NCBI GenBank assembly: GCA_022843745.1
Contig: JALHNB010000023.1
Span: 1-64,000, forward strand
DNA: 64,000 bases
Source: Anaerolineae bacterium
Lineage (GTDB): Bacteria; Chloroflexota; Anaerolineae; Aggregatilineales; Phototrophicaceae
Direction of reading: 5' to 3'
A program made the translations under genes and the position numbers. Below, piece after piece: positions 44,901 to 50,936 of the stretch. Numbering within the stretch: the stretch's first letter is position 1; each line of letters opens with the position of its first letter. The notes under the pieces were generated by a model. It searched no databases. It saw nothing but the letters and a program-made list of their open reading frames with translations, and was not told the origin of the DNA.

Positions 44901-46873
44901 TGGCCTTTGCCCAGGCCGATACCGTCGTGCGTGTCTTGCTGATTATCGGCATCGTCAGCGGCCTTCTCATTCTGCTCTGGCCGGGGAATATCCCGAACCC
45001 TGCTTGGCGCAGTACGCTTGTGACAACAGTGAGTATTCCCTTGTCAATTCTGGCGGGTTTGGCGATGATGAACTGGCTGATTCCAGCTATTCACAATCTG
45101 CTTGCGCCCGCCGCCGAAACATCGTCCATCGTGGCTTTTATATTACGCCTATTTCCCGCGAGTCTGACGCTCAACCTCATGACGCTTTCCGGCATGACGG
45201 TGGCGATAGGGCGCGTGGTGGATGATTCGATTGTGGTGCTGGAGAATATCTTCCGCGAGATGCAGACTGGTAAGCCAAAACGTGAAGCCATTCTTTCCGG
45301 CACCCGCGATGTGTCTGTCGCGATTTTCTCCGCTACCGTTGTCACCGTTGTGGTGTTCCTGCCGCTTGGTCTGACGGGCGGCCTCATCAGTGAATTCTTC
45401 CTGCCTTTCGGTCTGACAGTGACTTATGCGCTGCTGGCATCGTTTATCGTCGCGATTACGGTTGTCCCGGCGCTGGCCTACACCTTCGTTAACGAACATG
45501 ACATCGCGGAAGAAGAAGGCGCGGGGCCGATTGCGGGGCAGGTCGCGAAAGTTTATGAGCCGATTTTGAACTGGTCGCTGGCTTCAGGCCGCAATCGGTT
45601 TATCGTACTCGGCATCGCCGCGCTGTCCTTAGTCGTCAGCGGCGCGCTGTTCAGTACGCGCCCGTTCGCCTTTTTGCCGGATTTCGGTGAGCCTCAGATT
45701 GCTGTCAATGTGAGTATGCCCCCCGGCACCAAGCTTATCGAAACGAACGCACTGGTCAGCCAGATGGAACAGGTGATTCGCGATACATTCCCAGCGGACG
45801 AGCTAGGCACGGTTCGCGCGAACGTCGGTGGCGGTGGCCTGAGCCTCGAAGCGCTCTTGGGAACGACTAGTATCAGCGAAAATGTGGCTCAAATCACCGT
45901 TGGTATGCAATCGCAAGAGAATATTGACGCACGAACCCAAGAACTCCGCGCTCAGGCCGAGACGGTCTTTGGCGAGGGTAATGTAACGGTGTCTGCGGCT
46001 TCTTTATCCGATGGCGGTTTTGGAGGCTTTGAATTGGTCGTTGCTGGCCCACAAGAGGAACTTGAAGCGCTGGACAGCACGGTTATCGAAACGCTGGAAA
46101 ATGTCGAGGGTCTGGCAAATGTCAGCAGTAACCTCAGTCAGGTGGCGGCAGCGGGTAGCGGTGACAGCGGACCAACGACCTATCTACGCATCAACCTGGA
46201 ATCGGCGCTAAGTTATACCGGTGAACTGGAAACCCAGGATACGATTGGCACGACTCAGGTTGCTAAAGCCGCTGTTGAATCACTGGATTTGCCAGCGGGT
46301 GTGACCGTGAGCGAAGGTTTCCAGACTCAAACCCAGACTCAGGGTTTTCAGGGCATTCTGACCGCTATGCTGATCGCCATCGGCATCGTGGTGATCGTGC
46401 TGATCGTCACCTTTGGTTCGCTGGTTCACTGGCTGGACATCATCCTCAGCATCCTGGTTGCGCCGGTTGGTGCGGCGATTGCGCTCACCCTCGCCAATGA
46501 ATCGCTGGGTATTTCCGCCATGATCGGTATGCTCATGCTCATCGGCATCGTCGTCACCAACGCCGTCGTGCTGATTGATCGGGTCCAGCAGAATCGTCAC
46601 GAACGCGGTCTGGGGATTGATGAATCGTTGAAAGAAGCGGGTGTGCGCCGTTTGCGCCCGATTTTGATGACGACAATTGCCACCATTATTGCGCTGGTTC
46701 CACTGGCGGTTGGCCTTTCGGAAGGCGCGATTATCGCTGCGCAGTTGGGTATGGTCGTGATCGGCGGAATCACCAGCAGTATGCTTCTCACGCTGATTGT
46801 CGTGCCAGTTGCCTATCGTCTCCTCGACCCGCTGAACGAACGCATCTCGCGGTTGTTCGGGCGCAGGGGATAA
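41969..46873 (+). CDS. RND-superfamily transporter with giant repeat-containing extracytoplasmic insertion
   Basis: 1634 residues, about 600 longer than AcrB-type pumps; GGGG lies six to nine bases before the ATG at 41969. The N-terminal helix (VVTLALAIAVIVLGVVAITQ) and PPIEFPQTIILGQVSGLTSE are standard HAE/AcrB features. From about residue 130 to 880 the first periplasmic loop is expanded and carries five degenerate repeats of the form LTPxxxxYLAxxDPxF near 147, 339, 559, 658 and 799, plus an Ala/Glu/Thr-rich stretch near 450-480. The helix bundle then returns; the TM4-like motif VAIGRVVDDSIVVLENIF holds the proton-relay aspartates. About 60 residues with two extra helices are inserted before it. 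The second half is ordinary. There is no adaptor gene beside it. Substrate unknown. Confidence 0.92.
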   Translation: MKSFFSLLTNLSVRFRVVTLALAIAVIVLGVVAITQLKQELLPPIEFPQTIILGQVSGLTSEQVMEVLTKPLETELDKIDELVNIQSTTTGAFGSVIQTSNEFGQNQERLRQRIQAAIDTVPLPLRRIAPAADQDAEAFATTLLADLTPDVLIYLAESDPNFLFQLSPDVWAIFPADTTRAVLAYLAAQTEAGEADKSVLRQLVDQEIVPQLDALDLVANITVGGGQVLPGEESALAISDPATENAQPSSLLLKLSREVWTVVGGDLDALDANAVEALTSVAFEIPETAPALPASWQMDRFTDATDLVEMRTLTRTTAGVFNDFYTSGRIVGALGQTNDLTPEVVEQMLAIDPTMAGYFEAEQLAAMSPEVFAVLPSDFVANLDGFTRDALAAAALAQTITGERLDPAPVELPASWRISPPQIISFSFDDLPLATFSVFGNLSTEQAAPQEEAASETVAQAEATLEATPEAETPVREIPEGPPLPLTFNLLLGSFLGTELNTADDLIDMPVSGAIGEQLGASTLRAADFFNFLILLSNPESLPAGAPTLPIDVSTLINGLSPEAIGFIADNDPTFIPNLTADVYERFSDAVLQLPQMNPPLADVWDTLAGQPQFTENPLDSSKDLLDIGGGSASSVLNTIDETVPEDFSGYEVRLFDSLTPAVVRYLALNEPDFYANLNPAVLEKLSPQVLVLLSPDFLASLDPAVSEKLTAIANGEQDSAATVLESRYTTNAPPADPNAPAINPDWAVIEQFFNIELDTVDDFFRFPEGFQFNGASGLMNGLFATPQGASFASGMIGGLSADAVNYMLTRDPSVFNDLQPAPLQAFAPEILALLPQELQDRAKSGGEPFKPTDAVTRTNGASSLLITVYKSREANTVEAFHTVEAVIHAIDEANEDIQVDVAFEQASFVEESISGVAREGLLGAIFAIIVILLFLSDGAWNRSPRRTVGLIMVAIFTIGLILVVVGGLNAANGDVGLAFAQADTVVRVLLIIGIVSGLLILLWPGNIPNPAWRSTLVTTVSIPLSILAGLAMMNWLIPAIHNLLAPAAETSSIVAFILRLFPASLTLNLMTLSGMTVAIGRVVDDSIVVLENIFREMQTGKPKREAILSGTRDVSVAIFSATVVTVVVFLPLGLTGGLISEFFLPFGLTVTYALLASFIVAITVVPALAYTFVNEHDIAEEEGAGPIAGQVAKVYEPILNWSLASGRNRFIVLGIAALSLVVSGALFSTRPFAFLPDFGEPQIAVNVSMPPGTKLIETNALVSQMEQVIRDTFPADELGTVRANVGGGGLSLEALLGTTSISENVAQITVGMQSQENIDARTQELRAQAETVFGEGNVTVSAASLSDGGFGGFELVVAGPQEELEALDSTVIETLENVEGLANVSSNLSQVAAAGSGDSGPTTYLRINLESALSYTGELETQDTIGTTQVAKAAVESLDLPAGVTVSEGFQTQTQTQGFQGILTAMLIAIGIVVIVLIVTFGSLVHWLDIILSILVAPVGAAIALTLANESLGISAMIGMLMLIGIVVTNAVVLIDRVQQNRHERGLGIDESLKEAGVRRLRPILMTTIATIIALVPLAVGLSEGAIIAAQLGMVVIGGITSSMLLTLIVVPVAYRLLDPLNERISRLFGRRG

Positions 46874-46910
46874 TGAACAGGTATTGATGTTCAAGTTTGG
46901 TAACGGAATC

Positions 46911-46940
46911 TGTAGGGGCGACACATGTGTCGCCCCTACA
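46911..46940. repeat. Perfect 30-bp palindrome, copy 1 of a hairpin repeat family
   Basis: Arms TGTAGGGGCGACACA and its exact reverse complement. It lies between the convergent stops of the RND gene (46873) and the LysM-protein gene (46964), so it may also act in termination, though no T-run follows. Related copies at 53719 and 56568 have different but still self-complementary centres. Confidence 0.85.
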
Positions 46941-46963
46941 CGAATATTACCCTTATAAACTTA

Positions 46964-47872
46964 TCACCCCCCTGGCAGCGATGCCGGATCCGTCGTCGGT
47001 GTCAATGTTGGACTAAGCTGCTTCGTAAACGTCCAGGGGCCGCCCTCTTTACAAGGGATTTGCACGAAATTTGCGTCAAGCGGATAGACATACCATGTAT
47101 ACGTCCCGCTGGCAGGGATTTTAAGCAGGTCAAGCGTCTCGTTCTGGCGCAGCTCTAGCACGATTTCGTAGATTCCCTGACCGCTGCCTTCTGGCGCGAC
47201 AATGCGTATCAGGTTGCGTGGGGCATTGGGGCCGCGCCAGTTGAACGTGATCGTGCCGCTGCCCTCAATCGCCAGCGTGCCGTTGACAGGCGTTAACACT
47301 TCCCACGAGCAGTCATAAATCTGAACGGCTGGCTGGACATCACCCGGTACATGTAAAACTTGCCCAATCGTAATCACATTGGCATCGGTTAAGCAGTTTC
47401 CTTCTACCAGTTCGCTGACGTAGGTATTGTAGCGATTCGCGATTTTTTCCAGCGCATCATCCCGCTGCACTTCATACGTCAGCTTCCAATCTTCGCGTAT
47501 GGTACAACCCGGCGTGGTCGAGGGAGTCGGTGTTTCAGCACCGCGCAGCCCAGGGATCGACACGCTGATGTCAATCGTCGAAGTTGGCGTGATGGTTGGC
47601 GTGTTTGTGGCCTCGACAGTCGATGTCGGCGGCTCAAATGTCGGCGGCGGCAGCAATGTGCGCGAAGGTGTCAGCGTCGCCAGCGGTGTAAACGGCGGTA
47701 TCGTTTCTGTAGGCGGCGGGGGTGTTTCGCTGCCTGTTTGAGCTTGTGGCGCGTCCACAGGTGCGATATTTTGCGAATTGGGAACGGGACTCATGCTCAT
47801 CCGCATGAGAATCGCGCCGAGCAGCATGGCGATGAGGAACAACAAGAGGGTAGGAAGCTGCTTTCGAATCAT
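46964..47872 (-). CDS. Membrane-anchored LysM-domain protein with Thr/Pro-rich stalk
   Basis: 302 residues; the ATG at 47872 overlaps the upstream ATPase stop by four bases. A signal anchor (LPTLLLFLIAMLLGAILM) is followed by a Pro/Thr/Glu-rich linker of about 85 residues, then a LysM-like module near residues 125-175 (LEKIANRYNTYVSELVEGNC, then ITIGQVLHVPG). The C-terminal part (about 180-285) is beta-rich with NLIRIVAPEGSG and PASGTYTWYVYP, like an Ig-type fold. LysM modules bind peptidoglycan, so the protein may tether the ABC system encoded upstream to the wall. It is the last gene of that operon. Confidence 0.82.
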   Translation of the reverse strand: MIRKQLPTLLLFLIAMLLGAILMRMSMSPVPNSQNIAPVDAPQAQTGSETPPPPTETIPPFTPLATLTPSRTLLPPPTFEPPTSTVEATNTPTITPTSTIDISVSIPGLRGAETPTPSTTPGCTIREDWKLTYEVQRDDALEKIANRYNTYVSELVEGNCLTDANVITIGQVLHVPGDVQPAVQIYDCSWEVLTPVNGTLAIEGSGTITFNWRGPNAPRNLIRIVAPEGSGQGIYEIVLELRQNETLDLLKIPASGTYTWYVYPLDANFVQIPCKEGGPWTFTKQLSPTLTPTTDPASLPGG

Positions 47873-48579
47873 GTGTTTGTCCTCGGGCGCGGCGACAGCC
47901 GTCCATCCAGTAAGTCGTAAGCGGTATCGACGTATTCAACAATCATGGGATCGTGCGAGACAATCAAAAAAGTCGTGCCTTGCGCTTCGGCAATGCCGCG
48001 AAAAAGGGTTAAGACTCGCCGCGCGGTGGGTGTGTCCAGACCGCTTGTTGGCTCATCGGCCAGAATGATCGCCGGACGCAGCGCCAGTGCGCGGGCAATG
48101 GCGACACGCTGGCGCTGACCACCGCTGAGTTCGTCCGGTACATGATTCGCCCATGCGCTCAAGCCGACAGCCGAAAGCGCAGTTTTTGCGCGGTTACGGC
48201 GCTCAAAATAGCCGAGGCCGGGCAGTCGCAGCGTCAGGTCAATATTTTCGACAGCCGTATAAGTGGGCAGCAGCGTATAGCTCTGAAAAATGAATCCAAT
48301 CTGACGGCGGCGCAGGCGTGCGCGAGCGCGTTCTCCTAGATGGACAATATCCTGCCCACAAACTTCAATCGAGCCAGCATTGGGGTAATCCAGTGCGCCG
48401 ATCAGGTTGAGGAGTGTCGTCTTGCCGCTGCCGGATGGCCCATAGAGCGCGACCAATTGACCAACGCGCACAGTCAGATCAAGCCCGCGCAGAATATGTA
48501 CGGTGGTCTCACCCTGGCCGAATGAGCGCTCAACACCCTGGACATAGACGCTGACATCACTATTTTTTTGCGTACTCAT
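47869..48579 (-). CDS. ABC transporter ATPase, LolD/MacB-like (second of two)
   Basis: 236 residues from the ATG at 48579 (AAAGG upstream), overlapping the stop of the first ATPase by four bases. Walker A is LYGPSGSGKTTLL, the Q-loop FIFQSYTLLPTYTAVEN, the signature LSGGQRQRVAIARAL, Walker B IILADEPTSGLD and the H-loop IVSHDP. This is the LolD/MacB/FtsE class that works with FtsX-like permeases, not importers. It is the fourth gene of the operon that starts at 53702. Confidence 0.93.
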   Translation of the reverse strand: MSTQKNSDVSVYVQGVERSFGQGETTVHILRGLDLTVRVGQLVALYGPSGSGKTTLLNLIGALDYPNAGSIEVCGQDIVHLGERARARLRRRQIGFIFQSYTLLPTYTAVENIDLTLRLPGLGYFERRNRAKTALSAVGLSAWANHVPDELSGGQRQRVAIARALALRPAIILADEPTSGLDTPTARRVLTLFRGIAEAQGTTFLIVSHDPMIVEYVDTAYDLLDGRLSPRPRTNT

Positions 48580-49514
48580 GCTGCACCTTTGCGTTTGCGA
48601 CCAAACGGCCACCACCAGCGACGGGCGGCTTCCGGCGGGGCATCCTGCGGCAGCATATCCTGTAATAAGGCGCCGGTATCATCCAATTGCTCAATTTCCG
48701 GGCGCAAAAGCACACCTTCGGGACGAATCTCGACAGCGATGCGCGGGGCATTGGCTAATTGTGACCGCACCGCTTCGGGCAGGGTGATTCGTCCACCTTC
48801 ATCCAATGTGGGTGATTGATCTTCAGGATGGGCGATGTCTTGCCCAAGTGCGCCATCCCGCAGTGTCAAAACGCGATCTGCATGAGCCGCGACACCCAGA
48901 TCGTGCGTGACCATCAAGACGGTGAGGCCATAGCGCTGACGCAGATCGTTGAGCAGTTCCATGACTTGCTCGGCACTCTGTCGATCCAACGCGCCCGTTG
49001 GTTCATCCGCCAGCAGCAGTGCAGGATGATTCGCCAGAGCTACCGCCAATGCCACACGCTGCTGTTGACCGCCAGAGAGCGCCGATGGGCGTTTATAGGC
49101 GTGTTCAGATAAGCCTACCGCGTCCAAAAGTTCAAGCGCACGTTTGCGCCGTTCCCAGAATGGCACACCTGCCAGCATCATCGGTAGCGTCACATTGCGC
49201 AGCGCCGAACGATGCGCGAAAAGATTGCGCTCCACCTGCTGCCACAGAAAGCCGACCCGCTTCAGGCGATAATCGGCCAATTTTTTACCCTTCAGTTCGA
49301 GTAAATTTTCGCCATCTACCAACAACTGTCCGGCGGTAGGGGTATCCAGTCCACCAAGCAGATTCAGCAGCGAGCTTTTACCTGCACCGCTGGGGCCGAT
49401 AATCGCGACGGTTTCGCCTTTCTCCATCTCAAAATCAATACCCCGCAGCGCGACGAGTTCATGGTCGGCGACGCGATAGGCTTTTACGATACGTTTTGCG
49501 TCAACATAGGCCAC
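48576..49514 (-). CDS. ABC transporter ATPase, LolD/MacB-like, with AbrB-like C-terminal extension
   Basis: 312 residues from the GTG at 49514; AAGGAG is seven bases upstream. The ATPase core has IIGPSGAGKSSLL, the Q-loop FLWQQVERNLFAH, LSGGQQQRVALAVAL, LLLADEPTGALD and VTHDLG. The core ends near residue 225. About 85 extra residues follow; DEGGRITLPEAVRSQL and then IAVEIRPEGVLLRPEI look like an AbrB/SpoVT swapped-hairpin segment, normally a DNA-binding or dimerising module. The last part is Pro/Arg/Lys-rich. The role of the extension is unknown. It is the third gene of the operon. Confidence 0.9.
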   Translation of the reverse strand: MAYVDAKRIVKAYRVADHELVALRGIDFEMEKGETVAIIGPSGAGKSSLLNLLGGLDTPTAGQLLVDGENLLELKGKKLADYRLKRVGFLWQQVERNLFAHRSALRNVTLPMMLAGVPFWERRKRALELLDAVGLSEHAYKRPSALSGGQQQRVALAVALANHPALLLADEPTGALDRQSAEQVMELLNDLRQRYGLTVLMVTHDLGVAAHADRVLTLRDGALGQDIAHPEDQSPTLDEGGRITLPEAVRSQLANAPRIAVEIRPEGVLLRPEIEQLDDTGALLQDMLPQDAPPEAARRWWWPFGRKRKGAA

Positions 49515-49516
49515 GA

Positions 49517-50890
49517 TTACGCTCCTTCAACCACATCGCCTTCTTCAACCCCGGCGATAATTTCGACGCGCTCGTCGGTTTGCAGGCCAATCTGCACGTC
49601 AACACTGCGCGGGCCGTCCGGCGTTTGCAGCACGACGAAGGTGCGATTCTGGAACTGGCGTATAGCGGCAGGCGGCAGCCACAGAACGTTTTCGCGCACT
49701 TGCAGCGGCATCTGAATTTCGATCAGTTGATTCGTAGGCACATTTTCAAGTGTGGCGGCGACCCGCGTCGTCTGGTCAGCATCCCGTGCGCTGAGTGGAA
49801 TCTGGCGCACCACGCACTGTACCGCGCTGTCGGGGTCATTGATGATCTGGCAAATGCCGACCAAACCCACACTCAAGCGCTGCGCGTCGCCAATCGCGAG
49901 GGTGGCAATTGCTTCTTTGGGTTCTGGTCTGCCGACGCGGATCACGGCATTAAAGGCCTCGGCTTGATCACCGGGTGCAATATTTACTTCCAGAACTTCG
50001 CCGTCAATGGGCGTGTAAAGCGAAGATTGCGCGATATTGGCTCTAATCTGATCCATATTGAGCTGAATCGAGCGCAGATTTTGCTGGGCATCGGGGTTGC
50101 CTGCGCCGCTGCGGGCTTTTTGAAGATTCAATTCAGCCTGAATGACAGAATTTTCTTGTTGAGCGACCTGGAATTGATGATTATTGAAGCTTTGCGCCGC
50201 GCTGCTATAGCTGATTTCCGCGCTGCGTAACTGGGAACGTGCATTTTCGAGCGCCTGGAGAGCACTATCCACTGACGAGGCTGGCTGTTCCGGGTGGCTG
50301 CGTGCTTCGTCATACGCCCGCTGCGCATTTTCAAGATTGCGCTCGGCATCATCCAGGTTGATGCGTGAACTGGCGACGTTCGTCCAGGGGCTGTTCGCCT
50401 TCGTGCTTTCCAGGCTGAGGCGGGCATTTGCCAATGCAATCTCGGCATCTGTTACCGATTCCACTTCGCCCTGTGCGCCAGATTCGAGATTATATTGCGC
50501 TGATTCGAGATCAAGCTGTGCCTGGGCAAGCTGGTTTTCGAGATCATCAATCTGATAATCGGCTAATAATTGCCCTGCGCTGACCGTATCGCCGCGCTGG
50601 ACATTGACCTGCCGTATTGTCCCGCCGACCTCGAACGACAGCGCCATTTGATCGCGCGATTGCCAGCGTCCCGTAAATTCGAGAATTTCCTGCACATCGC
50701 CGCGCTGCACCAGATAGGTGGGGCGAGCGACAGCCGGGGCAGTTGGCGCAGGTGTGGATGTTGGGGCATCCTGCGCACCAGGTTGATTGTTCGGTGTACA
50801 GGCCGCGAACATCAAAATCAGGAGACTCATCACGCAAAGAAGGATTCTATTATGCTTGGACAGCGAGTTCTTAGCGCGCGAATATTTCAA
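49517..50890 (-). CDS. HlyD/MacA-like adaptor lipoprotein
   Basis: 457 residues from a TTG at 50890, with GGAG about nine bases upstream; no better start was found. The signal sequence LLCVMSLLILMFAAC ends in a lipobox (FAAC), so the mature protein is lipid-anchored. A Thr/Pro-rich linker follows, then a biotinyl-lipoyl-like part (FEVGGTIRQVNVQRGDTVSA), a long helical hairpin (about residues 115-260, LENQLAQAQLDLESAQYNLE and NARSQLRSAEISYSSA), and a beta-barrel C-terminus. These adaptors work with MacB-like ABC exporters. It starts 47 bp after the permease stop and ends 2 bp before the ATPase gene. Confidence 0.9.
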   Translation of the reverse strand: MKYSRAKNSLSKHNRILLCVMSLLILMFAACTPNNQPGAQDAPTSTPAPTAPAVARPTYLVQRGDVQEILEFTGRWQSRDQMALSFEVGGTIRQVNVQRGDTVSAGQLLADYQIDDLENQLAQAQLDLESAQYNLESGAQGEVESVTDAEIALANARLSLESTKANSPWTNVASSRINLDDAERNLENAQRAYDEARSHPEQPASSVDSALQALENARSQLRSAEISYSSAAQSFNNHQFQVAQQENSVIQAELNLQKARSGAGNPDAQQNLRSIQLNMDQIRANIAQSSLYTPIDGEVLEVNIAPGDQAEAFNAVIRVGRPEPKEAIATLAIGDAQRLSVGLVGICQIINDPDSAVQCVVRQIPLSARDADQTTRVAATLENVPTNQLIEIQMPLQVRENVLWLPPAAIRQFQNRTFVVLQTPDGPRSVDVQIGLQTDERVEIIAGVEEGDVVEGA

Positions 50891-50936
50891 TTCATTGTTC
50901 TCCGATTTGTAATAGCACGTCGCTCAATCTTCATGA

